DNA of 14,604 nucleotides from Dorea sp. (GTDB taxonomy: Bacteria; Bacillota_A; Clostridia; Lachnospirales; Lachnospiraceae). The DNA lies in the NCBI GenBank assembly GCA_016295505.1, contig JAEDLC010000041.1, forward strand, positions 1-14,604, given 5' to 3'. Shown piece after piece: positions 1-6,647 of this stretch (positions within the stretch are counted from its first letter, which is position 1; each line of letters opens with the position of its first letter). The position numbers and the translations under genes were made by a program. The notes below the pieces were generated by a model, which was not told the origin of the DNA, searched no databases, and saw nothing but the letters and a program-made list of their open reading frames with translations.

Positions 1-778
1 GAATGGCTCTTCGATTCTTTTCCACATCATGTACCCGCACGAATCCATAGCCACACTGCACAGCCATGACAGTTGTTACAAGCGTTCCTTCTTCCCGCTC
101 TGTTACCGGCAGATCCAGCGTCAGTCCAATCATAGATTTTCTGGAAGTTCCAAGAAGCATTGGGTACCCCAGATTATTGAATAGATCCAGATGCTTCATC
201 ACATCCAGATTCATCTCATACGTCTTTCCAAATCCGACTCCCGGATCCAGCATGATCTTATCGTCCGCAATTCCTGCAGCTTTCGCAGTTTCTACACATG
301 TTTTCAGATCCTGATACATATCTTCAATAAAGTTTCCATATACTGCCTCATTTCGATTATGCATCAGACAGCAGGACACATCATATTGTTTTACCAGAGG
401 TGCCATATCTTTGTCATACCGAAATCCCCAGATATCATTGACCATATCTGCTCCTGCCTGAATTGCCGCACCTGCGACCCGGCTCTTATACGTATCTATC
501 GAAACCGGAACGTCAAAATTCTTCTTTACCGCTTCGATCAAAGGCGCCACTCTGCCGATTTCTTCTTCCTCGCTGATCTGATGATGTCCCGGTCTGGTGG
601 ATTCCCCGCCAATATCCAGGATATCACATCCACTGCTTAACATTTCTTCCGTATGACGCATGGCAGCATCATAATCGTTCCACTTTCCTCCATCAGAAAA
701 TGAATCCGGTGTCACATTCAGGATCCCCATAATATATGTATGATGCTTCGTATCAAATTCTCTGTTTCCTATCTTCAA
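1..778 (-). CDS. folP: Dihydropteroate synthase, C-terminus cut by window edge
   Basis: Condenses 6-hydroxymethyl-7,8-dihydropterin pyrophosphate with p-aminobenzoate to give dihydropteroate; cytosolic, target of sulfonamides in this family. My translation shows 259 residues before the window ends. Family motifs are present: NVTPDSFSDGG at about 21-31, DIGGESTRPG at 55-64, LDPGVGFGK at 177-185, GTSRKS at 210-215 and RVHDV at 248-252. Since RVHDV lies close to the end of known DHPS proteins, only about 10-20 residues are missing. Start: there is no ATG before the conserved MGILNVTP segment. TTG at 778 has GGTGAT (complementary to the 16S tail) just upstream and gives an N-terminus beginning MKIGN. 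GTG at 787 is the alternative. It follows the HD protein gene by 54 nt and is the last gene of the folate operon visible here. Confidence 0.95.
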   Translation of the reverse strand, partial: MKIGNREFDTKHHTYIMGILNVTPDSFSDGGKWNDYDAAMRHTEEMLSSGCDILDIGGESTRPGHHQISEEEEIGRVAPLIEAVKKNFDVPVSIDTYKSRVAGAAIQAGADMVNDIWGFRYDKDMAPLVKQYDVSCCLMHNRNEAVYGNFIEDMYQDLKTCVETAKAAGIADDKIMLDPGVGFGKTYEMNLDVMKHLDLFNNLGYPMLLGTSRKSMIGLTLDLPVTEREEGTLVTTVMAVQCGYGFVRVHDVEKNRRAI

Positions 779-832
779 TTCTATCACCCGTTCCTGTATC
801 TTTCTATTATTCTGTACTCCGAAGACTCCTCT

Positions 833-1384
833 TTACCACAGAATCTCCAGGTTCTTCTTTTCCTTATTCCAGTTACATTCTTTTTCTGCCGGACAGGCAT
901 AACATGACCGCGAGATCTTGTCTGCATCATACAGAACCTCTGATAACAGATCACTTCCCGTCTTCACCGACAGCTGAACCTGCGCTTTTCTGCGATGATT
1001 TAATATCGCTGTCAGGATCCGCTCTTTTTCCTCTTTCCCGTATCCGGTATCTGTCAATATTCCTTCTGCAATCCCGGCACTTGCCTGTTCATGCGGCACT
1101 CCTTCGCTGTACTGTCTCCATTTTCCGATATCATGAAGCAGTGCTGCCGCATAGATCTCTTCCTTTTCCAACTGATATCCTCTCTCCATGGAAAATACAT
1201 ATGCAAGTCTTGCCACATCCATAAAATGTCCCATATCATGTCTGCAGAATACCCTTGACTCTTCTGCTTTTCTGTTGTTTTCCAGACATTTTTGAAAATA
1301 CGGATGCCGGTATATATCCTGCACCCGTTTCATCTTCTGTATCTCTTCCTGCTTTAAAGTCATATATGCACTGTGATTCTTCAT
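833..1384 (-). CDS. HD-domain metal-dependent phosphohydrolase in folate operon
   Basis: A 183-residue HD-superfamily protein, predicted cytosolic metal-dependent phosphohydrolase; substrate unknown. The metal-site pattern is visible: H49-D-M-G-H53, the HD pair H84-D85 in AALLHDIGKW, H98-E99, H130 in ILNHR, and D153/D155 in LYDADKISR. Straight after this is a cysteine cluster, C161-x2-C164-x5-C170, followed by NW; I recall similar tails in relatives but could not check this. The gene starts 4 nt after the folE stop, with AGGGCGG upstream, so it is probably coupled to folE. M18 (position 1333) is an alternative start that matches the HD core better. Its place between folE and folP suggests a role in dihydroneopterin phosphate removal, by analogy with the archaeal HD enzyme MptB. 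That role is inference; a general nucleotide phosphatase is also possible. Confidence 0.85.
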   Translation of the reverse strand: MKNHSAYMTLKQEEIQKMKRVQDIYRHPYFQKCLENNRKAEESRVFCRHDMGHFMDVARLAYVFSMERGYQLEKEEIYAAALLHDIGKWRQYSEGVPHEQASAGIAEGILTDTGYGKEEKERILTAILNHRRKAQVQLSVKTGSDLLSEVLYDADKISRSCYACPAEKECNWNKEKKNLEILW

Positions 1385-1388
1385 GCTG

Positions 1389-1946
1389 TTACCGCCCTAT
1401 CATACGGAAGAACATGTTCTGAAGCTTTTCGTTATCTTCAAATTCTCCCCTTGTAACAACACTGACCGTCTTGCTTCCCGGCTTTTTTACTCCACGCATA
1501 GTCATACACATATGCTCTGCTTCTGCCAGTACCATTACACCCTTCGGTTTCAGATGCTCCATCAGCGCATCTGCAATCTGCGCTGTCATCTGCTCCTGCA
1601 GCTGAAGTCTCCTTGCATAGACCTCTACTGTTCTGGCAAGTTTGCTCAGTCCAACCACCTTTCCGTCCGGAATATATGCTATATGCACCTTTCCGTAAAA
1701 CGGAAGCATATGATGTTCACACATGGAATAGAATGTAATATCTTTTTCCACAACCATCTCATTATTTTCTGCTGTAAATGTCTTTTTCAGATGCTCTCCG
1801 GCATTTTCGTCCATTCCCCCGCAGATCTCGCCATACATTCTCGCAATTCTCGCAGGAGTTTCGATCAGACCTTCCCGATTCACATCTTCTCCGATACCTT
1901 CCAGTAAAAGACGAACAGCCTGCTCTACTTTTTCCCTATCTACCAT
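1389..1946 (-). CDS. folE: GTP cyclohydrolase I
   Basis: Converts GTP to 7,8-dihydroneopterin triphosphate plus formate, the first step of folate synthesis; zinc enzyme, normally a homodecamer. The 185-residue protein matches the family length. Zinc ligands are visible: C76 and H79 in SMCEHHMLPF, and C147 in EAEHMCMTMRGV. The GLIETPARIARMYGE segment near residues 26-40 and TVSVVTRGEF near the C-terminus are typical. The reading frame is open further upstream to 2057, but that part lies wholly inside folC and does not resemble the family. ATG at 1946, with AAAGGA about 8 nt upstream, is the proper start. It overlaps the folC stop by 11 nt, which suggests translational coupling. The HD-protein gene follows after 4 nt. 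Confidence 0.96.
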   Translation of the reverse strand: MVDREKVEQAVRLLLEGIGEDVNREGLIETPARIARMYGEICGGMDENAGEHLKKTFTAENNEMVVEKDITFYSMCEHHMLPFYGKVHIAYIPDGKVVGLSKLARTVEVYARRLQLQEQMTAQIADALMEHLKPKGVMVLAEAEHMCMTMRGVKKPGSKTVSVVTRGEFEDNEKLQNMFFRMIGR

Positions 1947-3246
1947 CTTCCAATTCCTTTCCGCAGCTTTTTTCTTCCAGCCGGATGACTTCTCCAAGAT
2001 AAGATAACGAACCAAATGCCAGTACTGCTCCATCCTTTTTTTCCCGCTGCTTAGCAAGTCTTAATGCTTCTTCTGTACTTTCTGCCGTTTCTGACTGTAT
2101 CCCATGTTTCTTCAGCTGTTCACAGAGCTCTTCCTTTCCAAGAGTTCTTTCCCGATTCGGAAGATCAATGGTATATACAAATTCCAGATACGGTGCCATA
2201 ATCGTAATGATCTTTTTATATTCTTTATCCTGAAATACTCCCATAACGGCAGTCACTTTCTTTCCCGGCAGAAGCATATCTACATTCTGCGCGAGTCTTT
2301 TTGCCGCATCCTCGTTATGTGCGCCATCTGCGATTACCGTCGGTTCCCCTGCAAACACGGTAAACCGGCCGGGCCATCTGGTTTCTTTCAGCCCTCGCCT
2401 TACGGCTTCCTGACTGATTTTTACCCCCTGACGGCACAGGACTCTGACTGCCTCCAGTGCCGTAACCGCATTTTCAATCTGATGCTGCCCGGCAAGAGAG
2501 ATCTCCATATCTTTATATTCTTTATAGGAAAAACGCTGTCCCTTCAGACTTCGTCCGGATACCTGTGCGGTATCCGGTTCTGCAACAATAAGCGGACATC
2601 CCTTTTCCTCTGCTTTCTTTTTTAATACTTCTAACACACACAGCGGCTGACTTCCGGTCACTGCCTCTGCACCCTTTTTCAGGATTCCGGCTTTATTTTC
2701 AGCAATCTCTTCCAGTGTATTGCCAAGTATCCCTATGTGGTCCATGCTGATGGATGCAAATATGCATAGTTTTGTAGTTTCAACAATATTTGTTGCATCC
2801 AGCAGTCCTCCAAGCCCCGCTTCCAGAACAACATAATCACAGCCTCTCTTTTGAAAATACCGGAATGCTATCGCGGTCTCAATCTCAAAAGCTGTCGGAG
2901 ACGGACGCCCCTGTTCTGTCAGCCGTTCTGCTGCCCTCTTTACTTCACATGTGATTTCTGCAAATTCATCTTCCCCCATATACGTTCCGTCAATCTGAAA
3001 ACGTTCCAGATATTCCATCACTGTCGGAGAGAGATATCTTCCTGTCCGATATCCTGCCTGTGTCAGGATCGTAGACAGGTATGCCAGTATCGAACCTTTT
3101 CCGTTGGTACCTGCTATGTGTATAAATGTCAAATCTTTTTGCGGATTTCCCAGCTCTTCTAACAAGCCCTTTATACTGTCAAGACCAAGTACACTTCCGT
3201 ATTTCGATACACCATCCAAATATACCCTTGCTTCTTCGTATAACAT
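1936..3246 (-). CDS. folC: Folylpolyglutamate synthase / dihydrofolate synthase
   Basis: ATP-dependent ligase of the Mur-ligase fold that adds glutamate to dihydropteroate and/or gamma-linked glutamates to folates; polyglutamylation keeps folate in the cell and improves enzyme binding. With the start chosen it is 436 residues, the usual family size. Visible motifs: P-loop HIAGTNGKGS at 43-52, LEAGLGGLLDATN at 141-153, SMDHIGILGNT at 167-177, and DGAHN at 307-311 opening the C-terminal glutamate-binding domain. Start: ATG 3246 has AAAGGA 7 nt upstream and gives the usual MxYEEA-type N-terminus. GTG 3294 also has a good site (GAGGAG, 7 nt spacing) and would add 16 residues. TTG 3309 is unlikely because it lies before that SD and almost at the predicted transcription start. 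First gene of the folC-folE-HD-folP operon. Confidence 0.94.
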   Translation of the reverse strand: MLYEEARVYLDGVSKYGSVLGLDSIKGLLEELGNPQKDLTFIHIAGTNGKGSILAYLSTILTQAGYRTGRYLSPTVMEYLERFQIDGTYMGEDEFAEITCEVKRAAERLTEQGRPSPTAFEIETAIAFRYFQKRGCDYVVLEAGLGGLLDATNIVETTKLCIFASISMDHIGILGNTLEEIAENKAGILKKGAEAVTGSQPLCVLEVLKKKAEEKGCPLIVAEPDTAQVSGRSLKGQRFSYKEYKDMEISLAGQHQIENAVTALEAVRVLCRQGVKISQEAVRRGLKETRWPGRFTVFAGEPTVIADGAHNEDAAKRLAQNVDMLLPGKKVTAVMGVFQDKEYKKIITIMAPYLEFVYTIDLPNRERTLGKEELCEQLKKHGIQSETAESTEEALRLAKQREKKDGAVLAFGSLSYLGEVIRLEEKSCGKELEDGR

Positions 3247-3301
3247 CCTGCTGTCCTTTCCAATACCTGTTACTTCGGTTTCTGTATCACTCACATACAG
3301 T

Positions 3302-3307
3302 CTCCTC
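3302..3307 (-). promoter_or_regulatory. Strong SD upstream of alternative folC GTG start
   Basis: GAGGAG with a 7-nt spacer to GTG at 3294, in the folC frame. It competes with the AAAGGA site at 3259-3254 that serves ATG 3246. The sequence alone does not settle which start is used, or whether both are. Confidence 0.45.
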
Positions 3308-3319
3308 AATATTCTCTAC

Positions 3320-3328
3320 ATTGTAGCA
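3320..3328 (-). promoter_or_regulatory. Extended -10 promoter for folC operon
   Basis: The minus strand reads TGCTACAAT, an extended -10 element (TG-n-TACAAT, one mismatch to TATAAT). No good -35 is present: 17 nt upstream there is only a T-run, which is common for extended -10 promoters. Predicted transcription start is near 3312, leaving about 65 nt of leader before ATG 3246. Its position after the last gene of the gcv-fol run suggests folC begins a separate transcript. Confidence 0.5.
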
Positions 3329-3338
3329 CAGTTTCCAA

Positions 3339-3364
3339 TATGAAAAAAGCGCTATTTTCTCATA
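3339..3364 (-). repeat. AT-rich inverted repeat upstream of folC promoter
   Basis: On the minus strand, TATGAGAAAA and TTTTTTCATA flank a TAGCGC loop, giving a 10-bp stem with one G-U pair. The T-run forms the 3' arm and also occupies the -35 region of the folC promoter. It could be a weak terminator, an operator-like palindrome, or chance in AT-rich DNA. Confidence 0.3.
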
Positions 3365-3381
3365 TTATCTTCTTTTAACGT

Positions 3382-3419
3382 TACAGCTCCACTGCAAAAA
3401 CTCATGCAATGGAGCTGTA
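3382..3419 (-). terminator. Long hairpin after folD, no U-tract
   Basis: A 15-bp inverted repeat: ACAGCTCCA, one unmatched-on-plus position, TGCA, an 8-nt loop, then TGCA and TGGAGCTGT. In minus-strand RNA the odd position is a U-G wobble; in plus-strand RNA it would be C-A. So the structure favours a minus-strand transcript. It starts 16 nt after the folD stop. What follows on the minus strand is AACGTTAAAAG, not a U-run, so it is not a classical intrinsic terminator. It may mark or protect the 3' end of the gcv-fhs-folD mRNA. Confidence 0.45.
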
Positions 3420-3434
3420 TGTGATTGCAATTCG

Positions 3435-4292
3435 TTATTTCATCTCTGATCGTCTTTCAGCTGCACGTACGACGTGTTTTGCCAGAACAGACGTTGTAAT
3501 ACTTCCTACGCCTCTCGGTACCGGGCTGATATAGGATGTTTTTGCCTCAACCGCATCAAAATCCACATCTCCGCACAGATTGCCGGCTTCATCAACATTG
3601 ATTCCGACATCCGCCACCACAGCGCCTTCTCCGACCATATTTTCTGTGATCATTCTGGCCTTTCCGGCAGCCGCAACAAGAATATCTGCTTTTGCGCACA
3701 CTCCCGGAAGATCAACGGTTCTGGTATGGCAGACTGTGATCGTCGCGTGTTTCTTCAATAACATCATGGAGAGCGGTTTTCCCACGACCATGCTTCTGCC
3801 GACTACCGTAACATTCTTTCCTTTCGGATCGATCTGATAATAATCCAGCATCTCCATCACTGCTTCTGCGGTACATGGCGCATAACCGGTCTCATCTCCT
3901 GCAAATACCTTTGCAATATTGATCGGGCTCATACAGTCCATGTCTTTTTCCGGATCGATCATTGCCTTGATCGGTTCTTCATCCAGATGCTTTGGCAGCG
4001 GGCGGAATAATAAAATTCCGTGTACAGACGGATCTTCATTGACTTTTCCGAATTCCCGGATAAATTCGTCCTGTGGAATGTCCTCCGGAAGTTCCACGAT
4101 CCGACACTCAATACCGATAGCTGCCATACGTTTCTTTGCACCACGTTCATAAGACACGTCATCCGGACGCGCTCCGACTCTTACGATCGCCAGACACGGA
4201 TCTGTACCTTTCTCTTTCAGACATTCTACTCTGCTTATCAGATCTTCTTTCATAGCATTGGCAACGTCAGCGCCTTTCATTAATATGCTCAT
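3435..4292 (-). CDS. folD: Methylene-THF dehydrogenase (FolD family), cyclohydrolase Lys absent
   Basis: Oxidises 5,10-methylene-THF to 5,10-methenyl-THF with NAD(P); classical FolD also hydrolyses the product to 10-formyl-THF. The 285-residue protein has the FolD layout: folate domain, KDMDCMSP with D119 (E. coli D121), the nucleotide-binding segment VVGRSMVVGKPLSMMLL at 163-179, and ADVGIN. Ungapped alignment from memory to E. coli puts Y48 on Y50 but A52 on catalytic K54, and F96 on Q98. The PGGVGP signature reads PRGVGS (R260). So it is probably dehydrogenase-only, with FchA supplying the cyclohydrolase. Start ATG 4292 has AGGAGG 6 nt upstream, overlapping the fchA stop; the frame is open to 4319 but that part lies in fchA. 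Last gene of the glycine-cleavage/one-carbon run. Confidence 0.94.
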   Translation of the reverse strand: MSILMKGADVANAMKEDLISRVECLKEKGTDPCLAIVRVGARPDDVSYERGAKKRMAAIGIECRIVELPEDIPQDEFIREFGKVNEDPSVHGILLFRPLPKHLDEEPIKAMIDPEKDMDCMSPINIAKVFAGDETGYAPCTAEAVMEMLDYYQIDPKGKNVTVVGRSMVVGKPLSMMLLKKHATITVCHTRTVDLPGVCAKADILVAAAGKARMITENMVGEGAVVADVGINVDEAGNLCGDVDFDAVEAKTSYISPVPRGVGSITTSVLAKHVVRAAERRSEMK

Positions 4293-4302
4293 CTTTTTCC
4301 TC

Positions 4303-4929
4303 CTAGCGGATCTTCGCAAGCACGCCTGCGTAGATTTCTTCCTGAAGTGTTCTTGCTTCCTGAATCAATTCATCAGATTCTCTGTTCAGCTTCTCTGCCT
4401 GTTCGCGGTCCTTCATCAGACGAGTATTGATATAGATATTCAAAGAAGCGCCTTCCAGAGCCGCACGGGCAAACAGTACGGCCACTCCCACATCACTGAC
4501 CGCAATCCGGCTTCCTTTTTCTCCCAGTATCTTAAGTAATCCGATCACTTTCGATACCGTACGCATGATCTGAAGCGGTACAATACTCGCCTCATACAAT
4601 GCCTTTTCCATGACTCTTTCTTTTTCTTCCTTTTGTTCCTGCGTTTCCTTCGGAAGTCCGTAAGCTCTTGACAAAGGCTCAAATGCTTCTGCATCTTTAT
4701 CTGTAAGTGTTACCAGTTCTTCTCTGAGTACTTCAAGCTGACCGCGGATATCTATGATTTCCTCTTCCACATCTGCATACTTCTTTTTCCCAACTGTCAG
4801 ATTGGCGACCATCATACCAAGTGCTGAAGCAAAAGCTCCTACTGCTGCAGATGCTCCGCCGCCGCCCGGAACCGGCTCTGCAGAGGATAAAACTTCCAGA
4901 AACTCTGTCGTTTTCTTCTCTAACATCAT
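4303..4929 (-). CDS. fchA: Methenyl-THF cyclohydrolase, FTCD_C family
   Basis: A 208-residue protein of the formiminotransferase-cyclodeaminase C-terminal family, predicted to hydrolyse 5,10-methenyl-THF to 10-formyl-THF. Visible family features: the glycine-rich segment PVPGGGGASAAVGAFASALG at about 20-39, TDKDAEAF carrying the conserved acidic residue, and a long mainly helical C-terminus. There is no formiminotransferase domain, so it is not the bifunctional histidine-degradation enzyme. Its position between fhs and folD argues strongly for the cyclohydrolase role rather than formimino-THF cyclodeaminase. ATG 4929 has AAGGAGG 10 nt upstream; a second ATG follows directly. The gap is 15 nt from fhs and 10 nt to folD. 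Confidence 0.92.
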   Translation of the reverse strand: MMLEKKTTEFLEVLSSAEPVPGGGGASAAVGAFASALGMMVANLTVGKKKYADVEEEIIDIRGQLEVLREELVTLTDKDAEAFEPLSRAYGLPKETQEQKEEKERVMEKALYEASIVPLQIMRTVSKVIGLLKILGEKGSRIAVSDVGVAVLFARAALEGASLNIYINTRLMKDREQAEKLNRESDELIQEARTLQEEIYAGVLAKIR

Positions 4930-4944
4930 GACTTTTCTTCCTCC

Positions 4945-6624
4945 TTAAAACAGTCCTGATATTACTCCATCTGCATCCACGTCAATCTTCTCTGCGGACG
5001 GTACTTTCGGAAGTCCAGGCATCTTCATGATATCACCTGTCAGTGCAACCAGGAATCCTGCTCCTGCAGATGCCGTAATATCACGAATCGTAATTCTGAA
5101 GTTTTCCGGTCTTCCAAGTTTCTTCGCATCATCTGTCAGAGAATACTGATTCTTTGCCATACAGATTGGAATATTGCCAAGTCCGATTGCCTCCAGATTC
5201 TTAATCTCCTTATTGGCCTTTGTTGTGTAGTCCACACCATCTGCACCATATACTTTTGTCGCAATCGCTTCAATCTTTTCTTTAATAGAAGCATTAACAT
5301 CGTATACAAATTCCATCGTACTCTCGCCTTCACAGAGACGGATGACTTCTTTTGCAAGTTCCTCTCCGCCTTCGCCTCCGCGAGCCCATACTTCTGATAA
5401 AGCAACATTTACTCCAAGCTCTTTACATTTCTCACGAACAAGATCCAGTTCCGCTTTTGTATCTGTTGGGAATGCATTAATAGCAACAACAACCGGAAGA
5501 TGATATACATTCGTAATATTTTCGATATGTTTCAGAAGATTTGGAATTCCTTTTTCCAGTGCTTCCAGATTCTCTGCCTGAAGTTCCGTCTTTGGCACAC
5601 CGCCATTATACTTCAATGCCTTAATCGTTGCAACCAGTACCACTGCATTCGGACGGATTCCTGACATACGGCATTTGATATCAATAAACTTCTCTGCACC
5701 CAGATCGGCACCGAATCCAGCCTCTGTGATCATATAATCAGCAAGCTTGATTCCCATCTTTGTTGCAATTACACTGTTACATCCATGTGCAATATTCGCA
5801 AATGGTCCTCCGTGGATAAATGCCGGTGTTCCTTCCAGTGTCTGTACCAGGTTCGGCTTTAAAGCGTCTTTCAAAAGAGCCGCTACAGCACCTTCTGCAT
5901 GAAGATCCCCTGCTGTAACCGGTTTTCCGCTTCTGGAATATGCAACGATGATCTTTGACACACGTTCTTTCAGATCCAGAATATCGTTAGCCAGACAGAA
6001 TACTGCCATGATCTCAGAAGCAACAGTGATATCAAATCCATCCTGACGGGTAACTCCGTCTGCCTTTCCTCCAAGTCCGTCTACGATACTGCGAAGCTGA
6101 CGGTCATTCATGTCTACACAGCGTCTCCAGGTCACCCGGTTGGTATCAATATCCAGTGCATTTCCCTGATGAATATGATTGTCGAGCATAGCCGCAATCA
6201 GGTTGTTTGCAGCTCCGATCGCATGCAGGTCACCGGTAAAATGAAGGTTAATATCTTCCATCGGAACAACCTGTGCATATCCACCGCCGGCAGCTCCTCC
6301 CTTTACACCAAATACAGGTCCCAGAGATGGTTCTCTTAATGCAACCATCGTCTTTTGGCCCAGACGGTTCATCGCATCTGCAAGACCGATCGTTGTTGTC
6401 GTCTTTCCTTCTCCGGCCGGTGTCGGATTGATTGCTGTTACCAGAATCACTTTTGCATCCGGACGATCTGCCAGCTCATCCTTATAATAGCGATAATCAA
6501 CTTTCGCTTTATATTTTCCGTAATTTTCCACATATTTATCAGGAATACCGATAGAATCTGCAATTTCATTAATTACTTTCATTTCTGCTTCCTGTGCAAT
6601 TTCAATATCACTTTTAAAACCCAT
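4945..6624 (-). CDS. fhs: Formate-tetrahydrofolate ligase
   Basis: Joins formate and THF to 10-formyl-THF using ATP; reversible, so it can make ATP when formyl-THF is in excess, and it is the ATP-using step of the Wood-Ljungdahl methyl branch. The 559-residue protein is the normal family length. Residues 66-78 hold the nucleotide-binding loop NPTPAGEGKTTTT. MVALREPSLGPVFGVKGGAAGGGY and HFTGDLHAIGAANNL segments follow, both hallmarks of the family. Start: ATG 6624 gives the standard MGFKSDIEIAQ N-terminus and has AAAGGATGG at suitable distance. ATG 6636 would leave almost no spacer after the SD. It follows lpdA by 23 nt. Its placement directly after glycine-cleavage genes suggests coupling of glycine oxidation to formate and ATP. 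Confidence 0.97.
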   Translation of the reverse strand: MGFKSDIEIAQEAEMKVINEIADSIGIPDKYVENYGKYKAKVDYRYYKDELADRPDAKVILVTAINPTPAGEGKTTTTIGLADAMNRLGQKTMVALREPSLGPVFGVKGGAAGGGYAQVVPMEDINLHFTGDLHAIGAANNLIAAMLDNHIHQGNALDIDTNRVTWRRCVDMNDRQLRSIVDGLGGKADGVTRQDGFDITVASEIMAVFCLANDILDLKERVSKIIVAYSRSGKPVTAGDLHAEGAVAALLKDALKPNLVQTLEGTPAFIHGGPFANIAHGCNSVIATKMGIKLADYMITEAGFGADLGAEKFIDIKCRMSGIRPNAVVLVATIKALKYNGGVPKTELQAENLEALEKGIPNLLKHIENITNVYHLPVVVAINAFPTDTKAELDLVREKCKELGVNVALSEVWARGGEGGEELAKEVIRLCEGESTMEFVYDVNASIKEKIEAIATKVYGADGVDYTTKANKEIKNLEAIGLGNIPICMAKNQYSLTDDAKKLGRPENFRITIRDITASAGAGFLVALTGDIMKMPGLPKVPSAEKIDVDADGVISGLF

Positions 6625-6647
6625 ATCACATACCATCCTTTCTGATC

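Noticed and set aside
191..640. 149-codon plus-strand reading frame
   Set aside because: It lies antisense to folP, whose motifs are continuous on the other strand; the plus-strand protein is rich in Ile, His and Cys and resembles nothing.
736..1224. 162-codon plus-strand reading frame
   Set aside because: Antisense to the HD-protein gene and the start of folP; no SD and no recognisable motif.
1947..2057. N-terminal extension of FolE to 2057
   Set aside because: This stretch lies inside folC, its Lys/Trp-rich peptide does not match the family, and ATG 1946 has a proper SD and the expected N-terminus.
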